Origin: a virus
Length of the DNA: 39,072 bases
Virus record (IMG/VR): IMGVR_UViG_3300025085_000069
Coordinates: 1 to 39,072 of that record
Reading direction: 5' to 3' (one strand)
The translations under genes were made by a program, and so were the position numbers. Below are positions 28,707 to 36,987 of the stretch, piece by piece. Below the pieces are notes generated by a model that was not told where the DNA came from, did not search any database, and saw only the letters and a list, made by a program, of their open reading frames with translations. Within the stretch, counting starts at the first letter, position 1. Every line of letters begins with the position of its first letter.

Positions 28707-29113
28707 GTTGGAAAGATATTTTGAAGGCTAGTTGTGGTAGCCACAGAGAAAAGATTGATACTGAAAAGGGTGGATGTGGATGTGCTTCCTGCGAAAAGCA
28801 ACAGTTTGAAAAGAAACTGGTTGGTAATCAAAAAAGAATTGATGCGAACAATGACAAAAAAATCACAAGAGAGGATTTTAAAATCCTTAGAAACCGCAGA
28901 AGAAAAAAGGTAAAGAAAAGCATAGAAGAGGAAATCCTTGAAGAAGTTGAAGATGAAGGCGGTGCTTTAGGAATGAAAAATCTAAAGGATATTGCTGACA
29001 AAAAGAAACTCAAAGAAACCCTTTCGTCTATGGAAGATAGAGAGATGATTTTTGAGCATGAGGACGGAGATTTCTATACTCACGAACCGAAAAGAGATAA
29101 GAAAAAGCGGTGA
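28703..29113 (+). CDS. Tagged EF-hand-like protein, 136 aa
   Basis: Tag MSWKDILKASCG, then a CGCASC cluster. Next comes RIDANNDKKITREDFKILR, which fits the 12-residue EF-hand calcium loop (D-x-N-x-D-x-K-I-x-x-x-D). The rest is charged with a basic end. Calcium binding could act as a structural switch in the virion or in seawater sensing, but this is speculation; the loop itself is clear. Confidence 0.7.
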   Translation: MSWKDILKASCGSHREKIDTEKGGCGCASCEKQQFEKKLVGNQKRIDANNDKKITREDFKILRNRRRKKVKKSIEEEILEEVEDEGGALGMKNLKDIADKKKLKETLSSMEDREMIFEHEDGDFYTHEPKRDKKKR

Positions 29114-29114
29114 A

Positions 29115-29471
29115 ATGATGGGTTGGCAAGACATTCTCAAGAAGAAGCCTAAGAGCGCAAGGTCAAAGGCAGTAGAAAGGGCTAAGGCAAAGGGGCTTAG
29201 AACTGTTAATGACCCACAGGCTCTTAGAGACGACCCCAAAAAATCTCATCATGTCATGGCTTTTGAAGGCAAGAAAGCAAAATACATCAAGTTTGGACAA
29301 AAGGGAGTTAAAACCAATCAAACTGCTGGACAACGCCGAGCATTCAAATCACGCCATGCAAAAAACATCAAGCGTGGAAAAATGTCTGCGGCTTATTGGG
29401 CTGATAAAGTAAAGTGGAGTCCGAGCAAGACTAAAGAGAAGAAGAACAAAAAATGGCGAAAGGGTTCGTAA
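29115..29471 (+). CDS. Tagged small basic protein, 118 aa
   Basis: ATG 29115 (or 29118) behind GCGGTGA. Tag MMGWQDILKKKPKS. The C-terminal part (FGQKGVKTNQTAGQRRAFKSRHAKNIKRGKMSAAYWADKVKW) is a recognisable small viral family with the RHAKNI...AAYW...W pattern. It is strongly basic, so it may bind nucleic acid. Function unknown. Confidence 0.7.
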   Translation: MMGWQDILKKKPKSARSKAVERAKAKGLRTVNDPQALRDDPKKSHHVMAFEGKKAKYIKFGQKGVKTNQTAGQRRAFKSRHAKNIKRGKMSAAYWADKVKWSPSKTKEKKNKKWRKGS

Positions 29472-29533
29472 AGCCCAAAGCAATTAAAAAGGCGAAACCA
29501 TACATTTTGATTAGGGGGCTTTACCATGGCTGA
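29453..29533 (+). CDS. Possible tiny basic protein, 26 aa
   Basis: A frame MAKGFVKPKAIKKAKPYILI and 6 more residues overlaps both flanking genes. It fills the gap before the portal gene, but composition alone does not prove coding. Weak call. Confidence 0.25.
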   Translation: MAKGFVKPKAIKKAKPYILIRGLYHG

Positions 29534-31163
29534 AAAACGACGATTTTCATTCACGAATTTGTTCCGCCGAACAACTCCTAAACCTTACGATAGAAAGGTC
29601 TACAATGTGGGAATTCAAGAGCGTGAGCAGTCATACATGATGACGGCTCCCCTCGTTTACAGTGTTGTTCAACAATCTGTTATCGCAAGAACCTGTATTA
29701 CACAATTGAAGCAAGAAGTTTTTCGCAGAGGGTATGTTTGGCAAAAGGCCTTTGAATCAAAATGTAAGACCTGTCAAAAAACACACAAAATGCCAGTGCA
29801 GGAGTGTTCAAGATGTGGTTCTACAGAACTTGAAAGGCCCGACCCTAAACAGTTGGAGTTTGCTGAAAGATTCATTGAAGGGTATGTGAATAGTTCGGAA
29901 CAAAAATTTATTGATGTTTTTAAGGAATTAGAAGATGACCTAAATATTATGGATGATGCCTACATTGTTCTTGTTAAGGAATATTATTTAGATGGTAATG
30001 GTAAAATTCGTATGCATCGTATTAAGGAAATATACAGAGGCGACCCCGTGACAATGAATATTTATGCTGATGAAGTAGGTGTCCGTGGAACAAGAGGATT
30101 CACTTGTATCAACCATAGAAACCATATGGCTCCCGAACCACACGAAAACTGTCAAGAATGTGGAGGACCTGTTTACCCAGTGCATTATGTTAATCGTGCA
30201 AATGGAGAAGAGCAGTATTTTATTGAAGGCGAGGTTCTTCATTTCAGTAAATACAGTCCCAGTAGACTTTATGGGCAGTCGCCAGTCCTTACTTTATTCA
30301 ACAACATTATGACTCTCATCGCTATGGAAAATTATGTCAATTCCTCTTACACCAAGAGCCGTATGCCAAGAGGACTACTTGCTGTTCAAACAAGAAATAT
30401 GGATTCTATGGCGGCTTTTTGGCGAGGAGTTAAAGAAAAGATGGAACAAGACCCCCACTACATTCCTGTTATGGGTATTGAAGCCGAGAACGGAAAGGGT
30501 TCTGTTGAATGGATTAAATTCATGGACAGTCTAAAAGAAATGGAATATGTTGCTGTCAAAGATGACTTACGAGACCGTATTTCAGCCTTTTATGGAGTAA
30601 GTAAAGTTTTCATGGCTGACAATACTACAAGCGGTGGTTTGAATAACGAAGGTATGCAAATTCTTGTCACTAACAGGGCCGTTCAAATGGCACAAAATGT
30701 CTACAACAATTATGTATTCCCGTTCCTTGTAAAGCAATTTGGCATTACAGATTGGATTCTTGAACTTCCTCCAAGCGAAGAAGAAGATGAGATAGCAGTT
30801 CTTCGCAAGAGAGAATTAGAAGTCAATATTGCTGCTTCTACTAAAAATTTAGGATTTGATGTGGACATGGATGAGGACGGCCAATTCACTTTCACAAAAC
30901 CGGAACCTAAAGAAACTCCGCAAGGAGAAGAGGGTGAGCCGGTAGAAACGAATCCTATGGCTGGTTCTAGTGTAGACCAAAGAGAATTAGCAGAAGCACA
31001 AATGGCTATGTTGGAAGGAGGGGGTTCTAAACCCCAAGAGAACCCTCCAGCCACAAGGAATAAAGCAAGGAATAGCGTAGGGCCGGACAAGCGGCTTACA
31101 GGACTACCACAGGAAGCCGGAAATCAAAATGTGGATAGAAGAAGTGAAAGGAGAGTTGGTTAA
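29526..31163 (+). CDS. Portal protein with two zinc-ribbon insertions
   Basis: 545 residues. Position between terL and the protease, and features such as VVQQSVIARTCITQLKQEVFRRGY, HFSKYSPSRLYGQSPVLTLFN and the DDLRDRISAFYGVSKVFM segment, fit HK97/SPP1-type portals that form the dodecameric DNA gate. Two zinc ribbons are inserted: C80, C83, C94, C97, and C194/His with C209, C212. Such ribbons are unusual in bacteriophage portals. The C-terminal 90 residues are Pro/Gln/acidic and disordered. ATG 29526 behind AGGGGGC. Confidence 0.82.
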   Translation: MAEKRRFSFTNLFRRTTPKPYDRKVYNVGIQEREQSYMMTAPLVYSVVQQSVIARTCITQLKQEVFRRGYVWQKAFESKCKTCQKTHKMPVQECSRCGSTELERPDPKQLEFAERFIEGYVNSSEQKFIDVFKELEDDLNIMDDAYIVLVKEYYLDGNGKIRMHRIKEIYRGDPVTMNIYADEVGVRGTRGFTCINHRNHMAPEPHENCQECGGPVYPVHYVNRANGEEQYFIEGEVLHFSKYSPSRLYGQSPVLTLFNNIMTLIAMENYVNSSYTKSRMPRGLLAVQTRNMDSMAAFWRGVKEKMEQDPHYIPVMGIEAENGKGSVEWIKFMDSLKEMEYVAVKDDLRDRISAFYGVSKVFMADNTTSGGLNNEGMQILVTNRAVQMAQNVYNNYVFPFLVKQFGITDWILELPPSEEEDEIAVLRKRELEVNIAASTKNLGFDVDMDEDGQFTFTKPEPKETPQGEEGEPVETNPMAGSSVDQRELAEAQMAMLEGGGSKPQENPPATRNKARNSVGPDKRLTGLPQEAGNQNVDRRSERRVG

Positions 31164-31528
31164 TGAACTGGAAACTAATTTTGAAAAGTGCAAAACCTCG
31201 GTGGTCTGCTTTTTTTTCCGAAAACGATATTACCGAATTCATTAAAAATGCAAAAAAGAAATCAGACGAGGATTTTGAGACCCACGGTTTTTATATGGAC
31301 CAATTTTATGCACTAAGCGACAAATACAATATTCCTAGAAATTCTGCCCAGTTTATATTGCGGAGCCACAATAAGGACAACTATTACAATATTAAGCCAA
31401 TCACAAGTGTTGAATCTTATAATTCTGAAAATAGAAAAGTAATTGAACGCAAACAAAAGGAAAAAATGAAGGAAAGAGCAAATCGTCCACCCCGAAGAAA
31501 AGGTCAAAAGAGGAGGTCTCGTAGATGA
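31163..31528 (+). CDS. W-ILK-tagged protein, 121 aa
   Basis: TAATG overlap with the portal. Tag MNWKLILKSAKPRW, then helices (DITEFIKNAKKKSDEDFETHGFYMDQFYALSDKYNIPRNSAQFIL) and a very basic C-terminus (KQKEKMKERANRPPRRKGQKRRSRR). Nucleic-acid binding is likely. No family match. Confidence 0.68.
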   Translation: MNWKLILKSAKPRWSAFFSENDITEFIKNAKKKSDEDFETHGFYMDQFYALSDKYNIPRNSAQFILRSHNKDNYYNIKPITSVESYNSENRKVIERKQKEKMKERANRPPRRKGQKRRSRR

Positions 31529-31746
31529 CTGATACAGCAAGAAAAGAAAAACAATTAGTAAAGGAATTAGCAAAAATCCGTTCGCAAAGAGCGGCGGAAG
31601 ATAGAGTAGTAAAGAAAAATAGAGATTTTTCGTTGGGAGGATTACCGCCCGACACGACTCACACAGCAAAAAGGGGTTCTGCGGATACTCCCGATGTTGT
31701 TCAACTTCCTGTTAAGAGAAGGCCTAGAACAGAAAACAAATGGTGA
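31525..31746 (+). CDS. Hypothetical basic protein, 73 aa
   Basis: ATGA overlap with the upstream gene. A helical N-terminus (TARKEKQLVKELAKIRSQRAAEDRVVKK), then a disordered Pro-rich end (LPVKRRPRTENKW). No tag. Function unknown. Confidence 0.6.
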   Translation: MTDTARKEKQLVKELAKIRSQRAAEDRVVKKNRDFSLGGLPPDTTHTAKRGSADTPDVVQLPVKRRPRTENKW

Positions 31747-33383
31747 GTGTTGTGATTTTGGAGAAAGCCCAAAGACAACCTAGGAAAATTCCTAGACTTT
31801 CTCCCGAAGCGAAGCAATCCATCATTGACTCTACAGAGAAAAATATTGAGACATTAGAGACAGCACAAAAAATAATGGCTAGTGCTATCAAGGAAGCCCA
31901 AGAACAAATCAAAAATGCAATTAGAGAAGAGAAGGAAAAAAACACTCAAGAAGAGGAAGAAGATAAAAAAACCGATTCTGTTAAAGTGTTGGGTTCTTAC
32001 ATTGATTTGGATGTTAAGGCTTCGGAAATCAAAGATGAAGCCGAAGAATATGTTGTAAACAGTTTACCTAGAAGGGCTAGAGAATTGATTAAACCAATGA
32101 TGTTTTCTACGGAATGGGTCAGTGAAACAGGTCAATTTGGGGACAAGTATTCCTACCGTAAAGAGATTAAAACAGGTTCTCTTATTCAAACCGTTAAAGA
32201 AGCGATAAAGCAAGAAAAGCAAGACTTAGCAAGATACAAGACGGCAGAAGAATCCGAAGCAGAGGAAATTGAGGAGCAAGTTGAGGAGTTGGATAAGGAT
32301 AAACCGAGAGAAGAAAACCTCAACGCTTTCATCAACGAAGAAATAGCGGGTATAGACCCCGAAACAGGAAAGCCCATACCTAAACAGTTTAAATTTGATT
32401 ATGTCAAACTATTGGAAGCCTTGAAATCGGCTTTAATTGTAGATGATTTAAAGAATTTACTAGAGGCAGGGGGAACAATTACCAATGAGCAACTTGAAGA
32501 AGTGCAAATGGTATCTCAAGAATTAGAAGAGTCAGTTGCTCTCACTACTAACATTCTTTCTCGTATGGGGGTGAGAGATGTGGACGGTATTCGTAATTTA
32601 ACCAAGGCATTGATTTCCGTTTCAAGAACCATGAAAAAAGATAAGAGAGAAGGAGTGGACTTCATAGAGAGTCAAATTAGCGCCCTACAAGAAAGACTAC
32701 AAGGTTTTGAAGAACCGGAGGGACATAAAATTACTCCTAAAACACTCAAAATGCTTAAACAAATAAAGAGCATGTTGGAGAATCTAGACAAAACGAAGGG
32801 AGAAGATTTAGAAATCCTTGAAGTTTTAGGCAAAGGAAACATCGCTAAAAATAATTTTTCTTTCCTAAAAAAGGTCAAGGCGAATGCCGAAAGTGCATTC
32901 TATAACCATGTTCCATCGGGTAAAAATTTCTTTATGCCGCTTATTGAACAACCTACGAAAAATAAAGGTAATCGTTATTTTGAACCGAAAAGGTCGGGTA
33001 AACGAATGGAAGCCTATAGAGAATTGGAAAAATTGGGACGAGACATTCACAGTTTGCTCAATAAAGAAGATGAAGGAAAAGCCCTCATTGAATTATTACG
33101 GGATGTTTATCGTTCTATGACGGGGCAGATTCTAGATATAGGGGCCGAAAAAGACCTCAAAAGAAAATTTAAGGACGAGAGAAGGAGAAGGATGGCCTTA
33201 ATTAGAGATTCACAAGAAGATACTTCGGAAGAATTTGACGAGGAAGAAATTGCTGATGTAAGAGAGAGACGAAAGGAAATCAAAGAGCGTGAAGAAGAAT
33301 ACATGAAAGAACGGGCTCAAAAGATAGCAGAAAGAAAAGCCAAAGAGGAAGCCGAAAGAAAAGCCAAAGAGGAGGACGAATGA
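31740..33383 (+). CDS. Large coiled-coil hypothetical protein, 547 aa
   Basis: ATG 31740 overlaps the upstream gene's stop. Long heptad-rich helices run through most of it (TEKNIETLETAQKIMASAIKEAQEQIKNAIREEKEK) and the end is a tandem repeat KAKEEAERKAKEE. The middle contains VSETGQFGDKYSYRKEIKTGSLIQTVK. No family is recognised. Between portal and protease, so a head or scaffold-associated protein is possible. Confidence 0.72.
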   Translation: MVSVVILEKAQRQPRKIPRLSPEAKQSIIDSTEKNIETLETAQKIMASAIKEAQEQIKNAIREEKEKNTQEEEEDKKTDSVKVLGSYIDLDVKASEIKDEAEEYVVNSLPRRARELIKPMMFSTEWVSETGQFGDKYSYRKEIKTGSLIQTVKEAIKQEKQDLARYKTAEESEAEEIEEQVEELDKDKPREENLNAFINEEIAGIDPETGKPIPKQFKFDYVKLLEALKSALIVDDLKNLLEAGGTITNEQLEEVQMVSQELEESVALTTNILSRMGVRDVDGIRNLTKALISVSRTMKKDKREGVDFIESQISALQERLQGFEEPEGHKITPKTLKMLKQIKSMLENLDKTKGEDLEILEVLGKGNIAKNNFSFLKKVKANAESAFYNHVPSGKNFFMPLIEQPTKNKGNRYFEPKRSGKRMEAYRELEKLGRDIHSLLNKEDEGKALIELLRDVYRSMTGQILDIGAEKDLKRKFKDERRRRMALIRDSQEDTSEEFDEEEIADVRERRKEIKEREEEYMKERAQKIAERKAKEEAERKAKEEDE

Positions 33384-33384
33384 T

Positions 33385-33735
33385 ATGTGGGAATTAGTAT
33401 TGAAGGAAGATAAGATAAAAAAAGAGAATAGCCCTATTCTTGAATCATTGGATGAAAAGAAAAGAAAGCGAGTCAAGAAAACGCTACAGACGGCTGAACC
33501 TACCGAATATTTCGGTCAAGACTTCACCCAACTAGGCGAATTAATTGACATGCTTAAAGAATTACAATTCATCAAATCCGATGAAAAAATGGTTAAGAGA
33601 TTCAAATCCATAGATGAAAGGAACATTGATATGTTGGCCCTATCTAGCAAACTCCGTAAGGAGTACGAATTGCTTTACAGACAACTTCGTGAAATCGTTT
33701 ATCCAAAGAGAAAGGGGGATTTGAGAGATGAGTGA
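33385..33735 (+). CDS. W-ILK-tagged protein, 116 aa
   Basis: ATG 33385, one base after the upstream stop. Tag MWELVLKEDKIKKEN, then charged helices (QLGELIDMLKELQFIKSDEKMVKRFKSIDERNIDMLALSSKLRKEYELLYRQLREIVYPK). Overlaps the next gene by eight bases. No family match. Confidence 0.68.
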   Translation: MWELVLKEDKIKKENSPILESLDEKKRKRVKKTLQTAEPTEYFGQDFTQLGELIDMLKELQFIKSDEKMVKRFKSIDERNIDMLALSSKLRKEYELLYRQLREIVYPKRKGDLRDE

Positions 33736-33952
33736 AACCGAAGAAGAAATGTTGGGAGTTTTGAAAGCCCTTGTAGAAAGAATTCAATCCCTTGAAAAAA
33801 CAGTGTATCATCAAGATAACCTTTTGATGAAATCCGGATTCGTTGTTGCCAATTCACCTACGCCTTCCATGACCAACTCCACTCTACCCGCAGGGGATAT
33901 GATTCACAAGATGTCGTGGGACGACATAGAAAAATTCGTTAATGGACGGTGA
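33728..33952 (+). CDS. Small coiled-coil protein with C-terminal tag, 74 aa
   Basis: An N-terminal coiled coil (TEEEMLGVLKALVERIQSLEKTVYHQDNLLM) is followed by a Pro/Thr/Ser linker (SPTPSMTNSTLPAGDM), ending HKMSWDDIEKFVNGR. The last residues reproduce the tag (MSW-x-DI-x-K) at the other end of the protein. The protease-scaffold protein ends the same way. Confidence 0.68.
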   Translation: MSETEEEMLGVLKALVERIQSLEKTVYHQDNLLMKSGFVVANSPTPSMTNSTLPAGDMIHKMSWDDIEKFVNGR

Positions 33953-33957
33953 AAAGA

Positions 33958-34449
33958 ATGCCCGAAAAAATGACCAAGGAAGAAGCAGTTCTAGCACATA
34001 CAATAGACCAATTGAGGGTAGTAAAGGAATTAATCAAGAAAGAAAAGAATCTTCGGGAAGCCGAAGAGACAAGAGAGAGAACCGCATACGATTCTTTAGG
34101 AGAAGAGGTCAAGGTTAAGCGACCCAAGAAAGCCGGTGAAAAGGATACTACCAAAATTGAGAACAATACAGGGACTCATTCGGGATACGGTTTAGCCGGT
34201 CAAGAATCTCATTTTAAAAAATCTAGTCCTCAAAAGCCGACTTCTTATCAAGAGATGGCTGAAATGGCGCAAAAGCGAATTCAGCAAGGCGATAAGAGTA
34301 AGATGTTGGAGAGAATTAGATTGTTAGCAAACAATAAGGCTAAAACCGATGCTCCGTTCAACGATGCTGGGATTAAAGAAATTATTGAAACTGCCGCCCG
34401 AAGCATGAGTATTGAAGATGCTTTCGGCTTAAGCGGAAACAGAATGTAG
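33958..34449 (+). CDS. Hypothetical protein, 163 aa
   Basis: ATG 33958 behind GGTGA, which also contains the upstream stop; a GTG at 33949 is the alternative. Charged helix (EAVLAHTIDQLRVVKELIKKEKNLREAEETRER), a disordered middle (GTHSGYGLAGQESHFKKSSPQKP), then a C-terminal helical part (DAGIKEIIETAARSMSIEDAFGLS). No family is recognised. Confidence 0.65.
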   Translation: MPEKMTKEEAVLAHTIDQLRVVKELIKKEKNLREAEETRERTAYDSLGEEVKVKRPKKAGEKDTTKIENNTGTHSGYGLAGQESHFKKSSPQKPTSYQEMAEMAQKRIQQGDKSKMLERIRLLANNKAKTDAPFNDAGIKEIIETAARSMSIEDAFGLSGNRM

Positions 34450-34457
34450 GTGGCTAA

Positions 34458-36959
34458 ATGCCCTCCACAGGCCTCATGTTTGGAAAGGTGAAAGCGCCTG
34501 TTTCCGACGAAATTCTTGCTCTTTTTGAAAAGACAAGAGTAGCCTATCTTTCGGCTAGAGAGGACAAAAAAGAATACGGTGGTCGTTGGAGAAACACCCT
34601 TGAAGAAATCAAAGAGGCTTTTGATGCAATCTCTCCTCTCGGAGAAGAAATCAAGCGTTTCCTAGATGAGAAACATATTGAAGATAATAATGCAAAAGAC
34701 CCCGAAAGTAACACGGCTAGAATTATCTATGAAGGGATTAAGGATATGAGATTTGAGTCGGAAGAAGTTTCCGACCCATTCGCTGAGACTTTCAAAGGGG
34801 ATGTCTTAGAGGCTCTACTTACAGATATCGGAACAATGGTGAAATTTATTCACTACGCTATTCGCTCTAACGATAAAGCCCTTCCTGCAAAATACTACGC
34901 TTCTAAAGATTTGAAAGAAGATGGTATTACAGATGGTTTGGAAGGCATGGACTTGGAAGTAGATGATGTCCCCCTATACATCATTGAACATTATGGGGAC
35001 GGTAAGGACTCTAAGAAAGTAGAAGCGCAGTTCAAAAGAGCCAATGATATTCTAGAAGATATCATGCTTGACAATTCTTCCGAAGATAAATTAGAAGAAT
35101 TACAGGAAGTTGATTTGGAAAAGGCTGAAAAGTCTGAAGAAGAAAAAGCGATTACACAATTTATCGCCCCCAACAAACCGATGTATCGTATCTTTGACAT
35201 TGAGGACATGAATGAGTTGAAGGGTTTTAGCGGAGAGTATGTTGTCCAAGAAAAGTATGACGGTATGAGAATACAACTACATAAAATAGATAATAAGGTC
35301 AAAGTCTTTTCCTATAATGAAAAGGATATTACAGAAAAGTGTAAGGAACAAGTTGAGGAATTAAAGAAGAAGTCTTATGGTGATTGTATTCTTGATGCAG
35401 AATTGATTTTGTTTGATGGAGATAAAGCCCTGCATAGAGCAGATACTATAGCCCATGTGTTCAAGAATAAATACCAAGATATGGAATTGAAGGCTCATGT
35501 GTTTGACATCATGCGCCACGAATCTAGGGATATGACAGAAGAACCTTTGAGGGACAGAATTAATCTCCTCTTCAATAATTACTCTGCTAAATCATCCGGC
35601 CATCTTTTCTTCCCATCTAAGAAAGACACGAGAATTGCAGACTCGCTAAAAGACATTGACGAGTATGCTAAGGAAATCATGGCTATGCCTACAGCAGAAG
35701 GTGTGGTCATTAAGGACATTGAATCTACTTACTTTATTGGAACGAAGAAGAATCCTAAGTGGGTTAAGTGGAAAAAATTTGTGGACTTAGATATGCTCGT
35801 TCTAGATAAGAAGTCTACAAAATCAGGACTCTATTCCTACACTTTAGGGGCTGGACCTGTAGATGAAAAGGAAGAAGGGAAGTTTATCGTAGAAATGGAT
35901 GGCAGAAAATACATGAATGTAGGTAAGGCTCTCAACACGAAGATTAAGGTTGATGTTGGGGAAATCATCCGTGTTAAGGTTGATGAAGTTAAGGAAGATA
36001 ACGGAAGATATTCCCTCTATTCTGCAAAAGTTATTGAGGTTCCCGAAGCAATTCTTCCCGATAAGATAGTGACTCTACAAATGCTATCAAACGATTCAAA
36101 GCCGAGTGTGAAATACAAGGCTCTGTCCCTAGAGAAAGGAATTACAATTACCGATGGCATTCATGGTGAAGCCACTATTATCGCTAAGAGTATGGACGGA
36201 TTCGTTCTTTACGGTTTCAAAGAAAACAATCTCATGGCTAAGAATGCTCTCAATGATTTGGATATGTGGAAAGAAGAAGCGAGTAATGCTCTAAAAACTT
36301 ACCAATCTAAAATCCGAGCCGCTACAATTAGATTCGTCAAAGACAACTCCGAAAGAGGAAAAGAAACTAAAGTCAAGGAATTACAAGAATACCTTATGCG
36401 GAATTATTCAAAGGAGTTTGATAACCTCTTTGAAGATAGACAGGCTTTCAGTAATTTCTTGAACGCAAGCGAATACATTAATGTAGCCAACAATGAGATT
36501 ACCATTGATGATTCAGTCTTACAAAAGAGCCAAGCGCAATTCAAGGTTTATCTCCGTAAAGATGGAAACCTCAACTTCTCTGTAAACTACAAAAATGAAT
36601 TGTTAATGTGGACAATTGATTTACAAACGGATGATGACATTTTCGCTCTCTTTGGTAAAGCAGTAAAATATCCTGCCGAGATATCGGAGCAACAGGATAC
36701 TCATCAATTAATTGATGAGGGTGATGTTACTATCGGCGCACAACGGCATGGATACCATGAATACATCTTAAACGGTAATAAATTTGAAACCAAGTTGCAT
36801 TTCCGTGTAGTAGACTACAAAGAAAAGAAAGTTTGGATTGCATTTACAGGATATGAACAAAAACCAGTAGACAAAGATGCTGATGACGGGCTATGGAATA
36901 TTTATGAGGATAAATACAAAACGCTCAAATTAGTAGAAAATACGGATACGGTTAAATAG
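34458..36959 (+). CDS. Very large ATP-dependent DNA ligase-like protein, 833 aa
   Basis: Adenylation domain at about residues 245-440: motif I EKYDG with K266 as nucleophile, motif III DAELILFDG (313-321), motif IV EGVVIKD (414-420) and motif V WVKWKK (435-440). An OB fold follows (about 441-530). ATP ligases of this core size need about 300-550 residues. Here about 245 residues precede it and about 300 follow it. The C-terminal part (from about 690) has strand-rich sequence that weakly suggests a phosphoesterase-like domain of LigD, without its usual His pair. It lies in the head block, between small genes and the protease, not with the replication genes. Confidence 0.85.
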   Translation: MPSTGLMFGKVKAPVSDEILALFEKTRVAYLSAREDKKEYGGRWRNTLEEIKEAFDAISPLGEEIKRFLDEKHIEDNNAKDPESNTARIIYEGIKDMRFESEEVSDPFAETFKGDVLEALLTDIGTMVKFIHYAIRSNDKALPAKYYASKDLKEDGITDGLEGMDLEVDDVPLYIIEHYGDGKDSKKVEAQFKRANDILEDIMLDNSSEDKLEELQEVDLEKAEKSEEEKAITQFIAPNKPMYRIFDIEDMNELKGFSGEYVVQEKYDGMRIQLHKIDNKVKVFSYNEKDITEKCKEQVEELKKKSYGDCILDAELILFDGDKALHRADTIAHVFKNKYQDMELKAHVFDIMRHESRDMTEEPLRDRINLLFNNYSAKSSGHLFFPSKKDTRIADSLKDIDEYAKEIMAMPTAEGVVIKDIESTYFIGTKKNPKWVKWKKFVDLDMLVLDKKSTKSGLYSYTLGAGPVDEKEEGKFIVEMDGRKYMNVGKALNTKIKVDVGEIIRVKVDEVKEDNGRYSLYSAKVIEVPEAILPDKIVTLQMLSNDSKPSVKYKALSLEKGITITDGIHGEATIIAKSMDGFVLYGFKENNLMAKNALNDLDMWKEEASNALKTYQSKIRAATIRFVKDNSERGKETKVKELQEYLMRNYSKEFDNLFEDRQAFSNFLNASEYINVANNEITIDDSVLQKSQAQFKVYLRKDGNLNFSVNYKNELLMWTIDLQTDDDIFALFGKAVKYPAEISEQQDTHQLIDEGDVTIGAQRHGYHEYILNGNKFETKLHFRVVDYKEKKVWIAFTGYEQKPVDKDADDGLWNIYEDKYKTLKLVENTDTVK

Positions 36960-36987
36960 TCAATTAGACAACGAGGGGTTGGGAAGA

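Noticed and set aside
33300-33383. Tandem KAKEEAER repeat as a recombination site
   Set aside because: It is a coding coiled-coil repeat at a protein end with no partner copy elsewhere.
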